Below, piece by piece: positions 56,679 to 64,000 of a stretch of 64,000 nt of DNA. A program made the position numbers and the translations under genes. The stretch spans positions 2,108,001 through 2,172,000 of the forward strand of contig NZ_JAHUBR010000001.1 in NCBI RefSeq assembly GCF_025376885.1, written 5' to 3'. Origin of the DNA: Pseudoruegeria sp. SHC-113 (GTDB lineage Bacteria > Pseudomonadota > Alphaproteobacteria > Rhodobacterales > Rhodobacteraceae). The notes beneath the pieces were generated by a model, which was not told the origin of the DNA, did no database searches, and saw nothing but the letters and a program-made list of their open reading frames with translations. Every line of letters starts with the position of its first letter. Position 1 is the stretch's first letter.

Positions 56679-57311
56679 ATGGCCGGAAGCGCCACGGTCC
56701 TGCAGGACGGCAGCACGCTCAGCCGTCTTGACGGGCATCTGTACAAACTCGAAACCTTCTTCGCGCTTCTGAGCGGCCTTGCCGTTTTCGCGCTGATGAT
56801 CCTTGCCGTCGTTTCTGTCGGCGGGCGGAATTTCTTCAACGCGCCCCTGCCCGGTTACGTGGATTGGATCGAACAGGCCATGCCGCTGATCGCTTTCATG
56901 GGCGTGGCCTATACCCAGCGCAACGGCGGCCATATCCGCATGGACATCCTCGTGAGCAAGCTCAAGGGCCGTGCGCTCTGGGCGGCAGAGTTTACCACCA
57001 CATTTCTGATCCTCGTGCTGATGGTGCTGATCGTCTGGGGCAGCTTCGCCCACTTCCAGCGCAGCTTCGATCTCGCCGCGCCGATGTGGAGCCGCGACAG
57101 CTCGATGGACATCGCCCTGCCGCTCTGGCCCGCCAAACTGCTCGCGCCGGTGGCCTTCTCGGTGCTCTGCGCGCGGCTGGTGCTCCAGCTTTGGGGCTAT
57201 GCCAAGGCCTTTGCCCAAAACGCCGAAACGCCTGTGGCCGTGCCGCTGATCCAATCGGCTGCCGAACAAGCCGCGGCGGAAGCCGACCATGTGACCGGGG
57301 GGGCAGACTGA
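56679..57311 (+). CDS. dctQ: TRAP transporter small permease DctQ
   Basis: 210 residues, four spans. VSVGGRNFFNAPLPGYVDWIEQAMPLIAFMGVAYTQRNGGHIRMD is the classic DctQ signature. Its TGA overlaps the dctM ATG. Confidence 0.9.
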   Translation: MAGSATVLQDGSTLSRLDGHLYKLETFFALLSGLAVFALMILAVVSVGGRNFFNAPLPGYVDWIEQAMPLIAFMGVAYTQRNGGHIRMDILVSKLKGRALWAAEFTTTFLILVLMVLIVWGSFAHFQRSFDLAAPMWSRDSSMDIALPLWPAKLLAPVAFSVLCARLVLQLWGYAKAFAQNAETPVAVPLIQSAAEQAAAEADHVTGGAD

Positions 57312-58711
57312 TGGATCCTATTGAAATTGGTATCGCCGTCTCCGTTGGCTTGCTTGTCATGGTCATCCTTGGCATGCGCGTGGCCTTTGCCGCCGCGCTC
57401 GCAGGCCTCGTCGGGCTGATCTGGATCTTCTGGGCCAAGAAGGGCTACGCGCCAGACGAGTTTGGCTGGGCGCTCACCGTGGCGGTGAAAACCGCCGGAC
57501 AGGTGCCGCACTCCAAAGTGGCGAGCCAGGCGCTTTCGCTGATCCCGACCTTCATCCTGATCGGCTACCTGGCCTATTACGCCGGGCTCACCAAAGCGCT
57601 GTTTGATGCGGCCAAGAAATGGGTCGGCTGGCTGCCGGGCGGGCTTGCTGTCTCCACCGTCTTTGCAACGGCGGGTTTCGCGGCCGTCTCCGGCGCCTCC
57701 GTGGCGACCTCTGCCGTCTTCGCGCGGATCGCCATCCCGGAGATGCTCAAGATCGGCTACGACAAGCGCTTTGCGGCGGGCGTCGTGGCGGCGGGTGGCA
57801 CGCTGGCCTCGCTGATCCCGCCCTCCGCCATCCTCGTGATCTACGCGATCATCGTGGAGCAAGACGTGGGCAAGCTGCTGCTGGCAGGCTTCATTCCGGG
57901 CGCGGTTTCAGCGCTGATCTACGCGGCGCTGATCGTGGGCATGGCCATGGCGCTGCCGAAGTTCGGCCCGCCGGTGAAGGGATTCTCCTGGGGAGAACGC
58001 CTCAAGGCGCTGCCGCCAGCTTTCCCGATCTTCTTCGTGGTGATGATCATCGTCTTCTTCATCTACAACCCCTTCGGCGGCGACGCCTGGGGCACGCCCA
58101 CCGAGGGCGGCGCGTTGGGGGCTTTCGTTGTCTTCTGCATGGCGGTTTACAAGGGCATGCGCTGGGCGCAACTGAAGGACGCCCTGCTGGAGACGGCAAA
58201 ACTGGCGGTGATGATCTTCACCATCATCTGGGGCGTGCTGATCTACGTCCGCTTCCTCGGCTTCGCCGATCTGCCGGGCGCGTTTTCCGACTGGATCACC
58301 TCGCTGGAACAGTCGCCCATGCTCACGTTGGTGCTGATCCTGCTCGCCTATGCGGTGCTGGGGATGTTCATGGACGCCATCGGCATGCTGCTTCTGACGC
58401 TGCCCGTCGTCTACCCGGCGGTGATGGCGCTCAACGGCGGCGAGTTCGTCTCCGCAGCCGACAGCGCCTTCGGCATGAGCGGGCCGATGTGTGCGATCTG
58501 GTTCGGGATCCTCGTGGTGAAAATGGCGGAGTTCTGCCTGATCACCCCGCCCATTGGCCTGAACTGCTTCGTGGTGGCCGGGGTGCGCGATGATCTGAGC
58601 GTGCAGGATGTGTTCAAGGGCGTGACCCCCTTCTTCATCGCCGATGCCGTGACGATCGCCGTGCTGGTGGCCTTCCCCTCCATCGTGCTCTGGCTGCCAA
58701 GCCTCGTTTAA
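57311..58711 (+). CDS. dctM: TRAP transporter large permease DctM
   Basis: 466 residues with about a dozen spans. MRVAFAAALAG at the N-terminus, AVSGASVATSAVFARIAIPEMLK and AAGGTLASLIPPSAILVIYA and the late MDAIGMLLLTLPVVYP and ITPPIGLNCFVV are DctM family blocks. Catalytic membrane subunit driven by Na gradient in relatives. Confidence 0.94.
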   Translation: MDPIEIGIAVSVGLLVMVILGMRVAFAAALAGLVGLIWIFWAKKGYAPDEFGWALTVAVKTAGQVPHSKVASQALSLIPTFILIGYLAYYAGLTKALFDAAKKWVGWLPGGLAVSTVFATAGFAAVSGASVATSAVFARIAIPEMLKIGYDKRFAAGVVAAGGTLASLIPPSAILVIYAIIVEQDVGKLLLAGFIPGAVSALIYAALIVGMAMALPKFGPPVKGFSWGERLKALPPAFPIFFVVMIIVFFIYNPFGGDAWGTPTEGGALGAFVVFCMAVYKGMRWAQLKDALLETAKLAVMIFTIIWGVLIYVRFLGFADLPGAFSDWITSLEQSPMLTLVLILLAYAVLGMFMDAIGMLLLTLPVVYPAVMALNGGEFVSAADSAFGMSGPMCAIWFGILVVKMAEFCLITPPIGLNCFVVAGVRDDLSVQDVFKGVTPFFIADAVTIAVLVAFPSIVLWLPSLV

Positions 58712-58717
58712 GCCTTC

Positions 58718-58747
58718 GGCCCTCGCCGGTTTACCCCGGCGGGGGCC
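58718..58747. terminator. Weak hairpin after dctM
   Basis: GGCCCTCGCCGG / CCGGCGGGGGCC stem between converging dctM and the Crp/Fnr gene; no clear T run. Confidence 0.45.
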
Positions 58748-58763
58748 TTCGAAAACGTGGCCC

Positions 58764-59450
58764 TCAGCTCACGTCTTCGCCCAGTTCCAGCGCCCGCAGA
58801 TGCGCCGCCAGCTTGGCACGATCCACCCGCAGGCCGCCGTTGCCCTCGCTGTGCAAAAGCCCCGCTTCCTTCATCTGGCCAATCTCGCGGTTGATCGTCT
58901 GGCGCGAACAGCCCACCAGCGTGGCGAGATAACCCTGGCTGTAGGTCACCCGGCTGGAGAACCGCGACAGGTGCTGAAGGTAATGGCCGATCCGCTGCGG
59001 CACCGCCTGATACTGGTCGATGTCCTTGAACAGCAAGCCCCGCAACAGGCGTTCGGCCTGCAGCCGCATCAGGTTGCGCTGGACGTTCGGGTCCGCCGCG
59101 AAGCTGCGAAAAAGAACCGCCGGGCTGCGCATCAGGATCGCCCCGGCCTGCGCCTCGCAGGTGGCGATCACCGGCTGATCCCCGACAACCTCCACATCCC
59201 CCAACACATCCCCCGGCCCGGCGTGATTGGCGATCACCTTGTGGCCCTGCCGGCTCAGAAAGCTGACCTCCACGATGCCATGGGCAATGAGATAGACGTG
59301 TTTCGCCCGCGATTCCTGCGTCAGCAGCGGGCGCGGATCCTGGCAGATGATCTCCTCGCAGCGATCCAGAAAGTCATCCGCCACCGCCGGATCGAGCCCG
59401 GCCAGCAGCGGCGAGGGCCGCAGGAAGGCGTATTTCTGACTGTTTCGCAT
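58764..59450 (-). CDS. Crp/Fnr-family transcriptional regulator
   Basis: 228 residues. Cyclic-nucleotide-binding-like fold (VYLIAHGIVEVSFLSRQGHKVIANHAGPGDVLGDVEVVG) and winged HTH (QGYLATLVGCSRQTINREIGQMKEAGLL). The cysteines C41 and C46 region is not an Fnr cluster pattern, so oxygen sensing by Fe-S is unlikely. ATG 59450 is taken as start; a TTG at 59480 is possible and no strong ribosome site decides. Convergent with dctM, so it may regulate other genes. Confidence 0.82.
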   Translation of the reverse strand: MRNSQKYAFLRPSPLLAGLDPAVADDFLDRCEEIICQDPRPLLTQESRAKHVYLIAHGIVEVSFLSRQGHKVIANHAGPGDVLGDVEVVGDQPVIATCEAQAGAILMRSPAVLFRSFAADPNVQRNLMRLQAERLLRGLLFKDIDQYQAVPQRIGHYLQHLSRFSSRVTYSQGYLATLVGCSRQTINREIGQMKEAGLLHSEGNGGLRVDRAKLAAHLRALELGEDVS

Positions 59451-59773
59451 GGAGGAGGCCCCACCACCCCGGGTTGTCAATCTCGATTGCCGTATGCGGA
59501 TGGCTCTGCACAGTCCGCCCGTGGGAAAAGACGCTACAACAGAGGCCCAGAAAAAGGAAAGGGTTGAGGGGGGAATGCACCCTCAACCCTACCAATCACT
59601 CGTAACGTGGTGCTGTCACGATGTAATTCGCTTCCAGCCCGTGGGGATCAGTCACTCACTCTGAATACCCGGAAATTAGTCTAAGCCGACGCAAGGGAAA
59701 CCAACTGTCGCCCAGGCGACAGATTGACAAAATTCCCTCTTTTTACGCGGGGGAACTTCGCGCCTTGGTTGAG
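59451..59773. other. Intergenic region between aroB and the Crp/Fnr gene
   Basis: 323 bases. Contains the aroB terminator (59551-59590) and a hairpin CTGTCGC-CCAG-GCGACAG (59705-59722). The Crp/Fnr promoter must lie here. No gene seen. Confidence 0.5.
59551..59590 (-). terminator. Terminator of the aroK-aroB operon
   Basis: On the minus strand AGGGTTGAGGG ... CCCTCAACCCT (11-bp perfect stem) followed by TTCCTTTTT. Confidence 0.8.
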
Positions 59774-60886
59774 CTACCGCCCCGCCAAAGCACCCTGTAG
59801 CACGTCAAGCACGGCCTCGGTGGGTACGTTTGCATCCACGAAAGCCTCGCCGATTCCCCGTGCGAGGACGAATCGCAACTGGCCGTCGATGACTTTCTTG
59901 TCCTGCCCCATGAGCGTCAGAAGCGCGGCGGCATCCGGCAGATCGCCGGGGATGTCGGCCAGATCGCGCTTGGCCCCGACCTCGGCGAGATGCGCGCGCA
60001 CCCGGCTCGGGGTTTCCTGCGCGCAGAGCCCAAGCTTCGCGGAAAGCTCAAAGGCCAGCGTGCAGCCGATGGACACCCCCTCGCCGTGGAGCAGCCTGTC
60101 AGAATAGCCGGTGGCAGCCTCCAGCGCGTGGCAGAAGGTGTGGCCGAGGTTCAGCAGCGCGCGGTCGCCCTGCTCTGTTTCGTCCCGCGCAACAATCTCG
60201 GCCTTCATCTCGCAGGAGCGTTTCACCGCATGGATCCGCTTGGCCACGTCGCCGTCGATCATGTCCAGCGCGTTTTCCTCAAGCCACACGAAGAAACTCG
60301 CATCCCCCAGCAGGCCGTATTTCATCACCTCGCCGTAACCGGCAAGGAAATCGCGGCGCGGCAGTGTTTCCAGTACGGAAACATCCGCCAGCACCAGCGA
60401 AGGCTGATGGAACGCGCCGATCAGGTTCTTGCCCGCAGGCGAATTGATCGCCGTCTTGCCGCCCACCGAGCTGTCCACCTGTGCCAGAAGCGTCGTGGGC
60501 ACCTGCACGAAGCGCACGCCCCGGCGCAGGATGGCGGCGGCAAAACCGACCAGATCCCCGATGACCCCGCCGCCAAGCGCAACCACAACATCGTTGCGCT
60601 CCACCTTCTCGGCCAGCAGCCATTCCACCGTGCGGCTCAGCTGCTCCCAGCTTTTCGTCGCCTCGCCGGCCGGAAGCACCAGCGCGGAAGCCTCAACACC
60701 GCCGGCAGCCAGCCCGGCCTTCAGAGCGTCCAGATGCAGGGGCGCCACGGAGCTGTCCGTCACGATGGCCACCCGCTTGCGGCGCAGCAGCGGGCCGATC
60801 AGATCGCCTGCCCGCCCGATCAGCCCCTCGCCGATCAGGATGTCGTAGGAACGCTCGGCAAGATGCACGCGGACGGTTTCGGTCAT
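59774..60886 (-). CDS. aroB: 3-dehydroquinate synthase
   Basis: 370 residues. NAD-binding DVVVALGGGVIGDLVGF, metal-binding GYGEVMKYGLL, LNLGHTFCHALEA and HGEGVSIG histidines, and KKVIDGQLRFVL. Second step of the shikimate pathway. Its ATG overlaps the aroK stop by four bases. Confidence 0.96.
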   Translation of the reverse strand: MTETVRVHLAERSYDILIGEGLIGRAGDLIGPLLRRKRVAIVTDSSVAPLHLDALKAGLAAGGVEASALVLPAGEATKSWEQLSRTVEWLLAEKVERNDVVVALGGGVIGDLVGFAAAILRRGVRFVQVPTTLLAQVDSSVGGKTAINSPAGKNLIGAFHQPSLVLADVSVLETLPRRDFLAGYGEVMKYGLLGDASFFVWLEENALDMIDGDVAKRIHAVKRSCEMKAEIVARDETEQGDRALLNLGHTFCHALEAATGYSDRLLHGEGVSIGCTLAFELSAKLGLCAQETPSRVRAHLAEVGAKRDLADIPGDLPDAAALLTLMGQDKKVIDGQLRFVLARGIGEAFVDANVPTEAVLDVLQGALAGR

Positions 60887-61431
60887 TCGGTTGTCTCCAG
60901 GATGTCGGGGCGGGTCAGCAGCGCCTGCAGCACGCGATGGGCCATTTCTTCCACGCTATAAGCGGCATCGGCATCCACGATCAGCGGCGCTTTGGAATAT
61001 TCAGGCACCCGCGCGCGGTACAGCTCGCCCAGCGTGGCGCGCGGATTGGCCGTGCGCAACAAGGGCCGCGTTGTCTTGTGGCGTACCCGGTTCCAGAGCA
61101 GATCCAGATCCGCGCGCAGCCAGACAGCCGCGCCCCGCGCATCGATCACCTTGCGGTTTTCCACCGACAGGAAGGCCCCGCCGCCGACCGAGAGCACGCA
61201 GCGCTCCTCTTCCATCAGCCGCCCGATCACCTCGGTTTCACGCGCCCGGAAGAATCCCTCGCCATCGCGGCTGAAAATCTCGGCAATGCTCATATTGGCG
61301 GCTTTCACGATCTCCTCGTCCGAATCGAGGAACGGCGCGTCCAGCATCTGCGCCAAAGCCTTGCCAACGGCGGTTTTTCCCGCCCCCATCATGCCCACGA
61401 GGACGACCGTCTTTTTCAATCGATAGGCCAA
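60883..61431 (-). CDS. aroK: Shikimate kinase
   Basis: 182 residues. Walker A GMMGAGKTAVG, shikimate-binding DSDEEI, GFFRARE.E and SVGGGAFL, lid TRPLLR. First gene of the aroKB operon, divergent from the small membrane protein that precedes xerD. Confidence 0.95.
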   Translation of the reverse strand: MAYRLKKTVVLVGMMGAGKTAVGKALAQMLDAPFLDSDEEIVKAANMSIAEIFSRDGEGFFRARETEVIGRLMEEERCVLSVGGGAFLSVENRKVIDARGAAVWLRADLDLLWNRVRHKTTRPLLRTANPRATLGELYRARVPEYSKAPLIVDADAAYSVEEMAHRVLQALLTRPDILETTE

Positions 61432-61552
61432 ACCGGCAGCTACCCGCTCAAAATTCCGTTTTCCGCCCCTGAATGGCGTGATCTCGCCGAAAAGACCATA
61501 TATAATCCTCGCAAGAACGCAAAAAGCGGCGCTAACACGCGAGGGCAGAGAT

Positions 61553-61690
61553 TTGATCGGGCGGCTTCTGAAACTGTTGGTATTCCTTCTGGTGGTCGGG
61601 TTCGTCCTGCTGGTGGGCTTTGCCTACCTCGGGGATCTGACCCCGGTGCAAACCGATGTCAGCACCCCGGTGACACTGGATGTGGACTAA
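61553..61690 (+). CDS. Small single-span membrane protein
   Basis: 45 residues from TTG 61553 with GAGGGCAGAGA just before. One hydrophobic segment (residues 6-24, LLVFLLVVGFVLLVGFAYLG) followed by a short acidic tail (TPVQTDVSTPVTLDVD). Overlaps the next gene by 11 bases. An ATG at 61478 in frame would add a basic 25-residue extension. Family not recognised. Confidence 0.55.
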   Translation: MIGRLLKLLVFLLVVGFVLLVGFAYLGDLTPVQTDVSTPVTLDVD

Positions 61691-63209
61691 GCCCACGGCC
61701 CTGGCGATGGCCGCGGCGCTGGTTGCGGCCGCGCCTGCGGTTGCGCAGCCGCTTTCCGCGATCGACTGGCTGTCGGATTCGATCCGCGATCCCGTCACCC
61801 TACCCCCAGATCCCGAAGATGGCATCGCTGACAGCGCCGCCGTGGGCACGATCACCGTCACCCCTCTGGATGCGCCGGGGCTTGATGCGGTGGGGCTGCT
61901 GCCGAATTCCGTCACCGGATTTCCGCGCGATCTCTGGGGTGACAGCTCCATTGAGGATCTCGCCCGACTGATCGCCCGCGCCGATGTGCGCTCCAGCCCG
62001 GCGCTGCAGGATCTGCTCTACACGCTGCTCTTGGCCGAATTGGATCCACCGCGCGGGGCCGACACCGACAACACGCTCTTTCTCGCCCGCGTCGACAAGC
62101 TTCTGGAACTGGGCGCGCTGGATCAATCCAAGGCGCTGCTGGAGCGCGCCGGCCCCGACACCAGCGCGCTGTTTCGGCGCTGGTTCGACGTCAGCCTGCT
62201 GACCGGCACGGAAAACGCCGCCTGCGACGCGCTGCGCGCCAAAGCCGATATCGCGCCTACCTTCCAGACGCGCATCTTCTGCCTCGCGCGCAACGGCGAT
62301 TGGAACGCCGCCGCGCTGACGCTGGAAACGGCGAAGGCGCTTGGCTACCTGACGGAAGAGGAAGACGCGCTTCTGGCCCGTTTCCTTGATCCGCTGCTGT
62401 TTGAAGGCCTGCCGCCGCTGGCGCTACCCGCCCACCCCACGCCGCTTGTCTTCAGCATGTATGAGGCCATCGGCCAGCCGATTGCCACCAGCACCCAGCC
62501 GCTGGCCTTCGCCCATTCCGATCTGCGCCCGGTTTCGGGCTGGAAAGCCCAGATCGAAGCGGCCGAGCGCCTTGCCCGCTCCGGCGCCATCGCCGAGAAC
62601 CTCCTGCTGGGGATCTATTCCGAACGCCTGCCCGCGGCCTCCGGCGGCATCTGGGATCGCGTCGCCGCCCTGCAGCGCTTTGACGTCGCCCTGCGCGCCC
62701 GCAACCCCAATGCCATCGCCCAGACGCTGCCGCCCGCTTGGAAGATGATGCGTGAGGCCGGGCTCGAAACCGCCTTTGCCCGGCTCTACGGCGCGCAGCT
62801 GGCGGATTTCAGCCTCACCGGCGAGCCCGCCCGCATCGCCTTCCGGCTCGGGTTGCTGTCCCCGGATTATGAAACCATCGCCCGCGCCAACAGCCCGACC
62901 GCGCCGGGGGATGCCTTCCTCGCGTCCGTCGCAGAAGGCACACCCCTGCCGCCACCGCCCGGCAGCCTGCGGGCAGCCGCCGTGGCCGAAGGGTTTTCCA
63001 GCCTGACCCCGCCGGCCCGCTACGCCACGCTGCTGCAGGAAAATCGCATCGGCGAGGCCATCCTCACCGCCAGCCAGGACTTCGCCGGCGCGTTTCAGGG
63101 CGATCCCTCCGACGCCGCCGGGGCGATTTCGCTGCTGCGCGCTGTCGGCCTTGAGGACACCGCCCGCCGCGCCGCGCTCGAATTCCTGCTCGCCGACGGG
63201 GCCGCCTGA
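61680..63209 (+). CDS. Secreted or periplasmic protein of unknown function
   Basis: 509 residues with a signal peptide (MAAALVAAAPAVAQ). The rest is rich in short helices with alternating L and A and recurring LLARFLDPLL-like blocks, suggesting an alpha-solenoid. It has no recognised domain. Coupled to xerD by an overlapping ATGA-type junction, and preceded by the small membrane protein, forming a three-gene unit. Confidence 0.7.
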   Translation: MWTKPTALAMAAALVAAAPAVAQPLSAIDWLSDSIRDPVTLPPDPEDGIADSAAVGTITVTPLDAPGLDAVGLLPNSVTGFPRDLWGDSSIEDLARLIARADVRSSPALQDLLYTLLLAELDPPRGADTDNTLFLARVDKLLELGALDQSKALLERAGPDTSALFRRWFDVSLLTGTENAACDALRAKADIAPTFQTRIFCLARNGDWNAAALTLETAKALGYLTEEEDALLARFLDPLLFEGLPPLALPAHPTPLVFSMYEAIGQPIATSTQPLAFAHSDLRPVSGWKAQIEAAERLARSGAIAENLLLGIYSERLPAASGGIWDRVAALQRFDVALRARNPNAIAQTLPPAWKMMREAGLETAFARLYGAQLADFSLTGEPARIAFRLGLLSPDYETIARANSPTAPGDAFLASVAEGTPLPPPPGSLRAAAVAEGFSSLTPPARYATLLQENRIGEAILTASQDFAGAFQGDPSDAAGAISLLRAVGLEDTARRAALEFLLADGAA

Positions 63210-64000
63210 TGCGCGCGCGCATCGAAGCCTTCATCGAAGCGCAGGCCGCAGAGCTTGACGCCGCCCGCAACACCCAGCTCGCCTACGCCCGCGATCTGCG
63301 TATCTTCGCCGACTGGCTGCAGGCCAAAGGTTACGAGGATCTCGCCGTCACCCAGCAGCAGATCGAGGCTTTCCTCGTGGCCTGCGACGCCGAGGGTCTC
63401 TCCCGCGCCACCCGCGCCCGCCGCCTCTCCGCGATCCGCCAGTTCTACCGCTTTGCCTATGAAGAAGGCTGGCGTAGCGACAATCCGGCGATCCAGATCG
63501 CCGGCCCCGGCAAGGACAAGCGCCTGCCCAAGACCCTCACCGAAGAAGAGGTCGGCCAACTTCTCACGGCCGCCGCCACCGCCGGGCGCACCCCCGAAGA
63601 TCAAAGCCGCAACCGCTGCCTGACAGAGCTGCTCTACGCCACCGGCATGCGGGTGAGCGAGCTTGTCAGCCTGCCCGTCGCCGCCGTCCGGGGCGATCCG
63701 CGCATGCTGCTGGTGCTGGGCAAGGGCGGCAAGGAACGGCTGGTGCCGCTCACCCCGGATGCGCGCGCCGCCGTGGCCGAGTGGCTCGCCGCGCGCGACG
63801 TTATGCAGGAGAAGATCGAAAGCCGTGGCGGCACGCCTTCGCGCTTCCTCTTCCCCTCGCGTGGCAAACAAGGCCATCTCACGCGCCACCGCTTCTACAT
63901 GCTGATCAAGGAAATCGCCGTCGCTGCGGGAATCGCGCCCGAGAAGGTCACGCCGCACACCCTGCGCCACGCCTTCGCCACCCACCTGCTGGCCAACGGC
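63209..64000 (+). CDS. xerD: Tyrosine recombinase XerD, 3' end beyond the window
   Basis: 264 codons, open at the right edge. N-terminal SAM-like core-binding domain (about 1-90) then the catalytic domain with R148 (TGMRVSEL), K172 (GKGGKER) and H250-x-x-R253 (HTLRHAFATHLL). The nucleophile tyrosine lies outside. Resolves chromosome dimers at dif with XerC. Position after an unknown secreted protein and near aroK is the usual Rhodobacterales layout. Confidence 0.92.
   Translation, partial: MRARIEAFIEAQAAELDAARNTQLAYARDLRIFADWLQAKGYEDLAVTQQQIEAFLVACDAEGLSRATRARRLSAIRQFYRFAYEEGWRSDNPAIQIAGPGKDKRLPKTLTEEEVGQLLTAAATAGRTPEDQSRNRCLTELLYATGMRVSELVSLPVAAVRGDPRMLLVLGKGGKERLVPLTPDARAAVAEWLAARDVMQEKIESRGGTPSRFLFPSRGKQGHLTRHRFYMLIKEIAVAAGIAPEKVTPHTLRHAFATHLLANG

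Noticed and set aside
59724-59750. TTGACA-like promoter on the plus strand
   Set aside because: No gene follows on that strand; aroB is on the opposite strand.

Overview
The window is a stretch of alphaproteobacterial chromosome, almost certainly from the Rhodobacterales (Roseobacter/Rhodobacter group). The signs are high GC, the alphaproteobacterial LexA box (GTTC-N7-GTTC) in front of recA, the CckA/CtrA/SciP cell-cycle proteins, an IscR without cluster-binding cysteines heading a long suf operon, an Irr-type iron box, the GluQRS-HisI neighbourhood, and several Rhodobacterales-type small proteins. Most of it is core genome. Only the left edge looks accessory.

Layout. 1-1950: an open-ended protein of 49-residue repeats (runs off the left edge), a tiny helix-turn-helix gene with its own terminator, and tRNA-Leu(CAA); this may be the end of an island inserted at the tRNA. 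2094-7000: DedA-like and DsbB membrane proteins, an Lrp-type regulator divergent from an arginase-CtlX-ornithine cyclodeaminase operon that turns arginine and citrulline into ornithine and proline, and usg. 7190-15230: gyrA, trmFO, a methyltransferase, gluQ, hisI, an Fe-S scaffold-like protein and marC. 15245-20063: a previously hidden 40-residue membrane peptide with two LexA boxes, then recG and ligA. 20157-22996: ctrA and sciP, mnmA, an H-NS-like protein. 24215-33385: tRNA-Arg(CCG) and the twelve-gene iscR-iscS-sufB-...-sufC-sufD-...-sufS operon with an Irr box in front. 33422-43891: hydrolase, a duplicated HD protein, icd, YitT and SMR transporters, typA, a LuxR-like sensor protein lacking its HTH, alaS. 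44031-52144: recA, a sulfotransferase-like protein, cckA, rsmB-like, guaB, agmatinase. 52148-58711: DctB/DctD two-component system followed by the DctPQM TRAP transporter. 58764-64000: Crp/Fnr regulator, aroB-aroK, a small membrane protein, an unknown secreted protein and the start of xerD.

How parts fit together. CckA feeds phosphate to CtrA and SciP restrains CtrA; TTAACCA half-sites lie in front of sciP and, less perfectly, ctrA. RecA, RecG, LigA and the LexA-controlled peptide form a DNA-damage theme, the peptide being the most novel item: a candidate SOS-induced membrane effector. The suf operon is placed under iron control by an Irr box. DctB/DctD probably control DctPQM, but DctD has lost the GAFTGA loop needed for sigma-54 contact, and two tandem palindromes upstream of dctP are candidate operators. 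All function calls come from reading protein motifs and context by eye; no database search was run.
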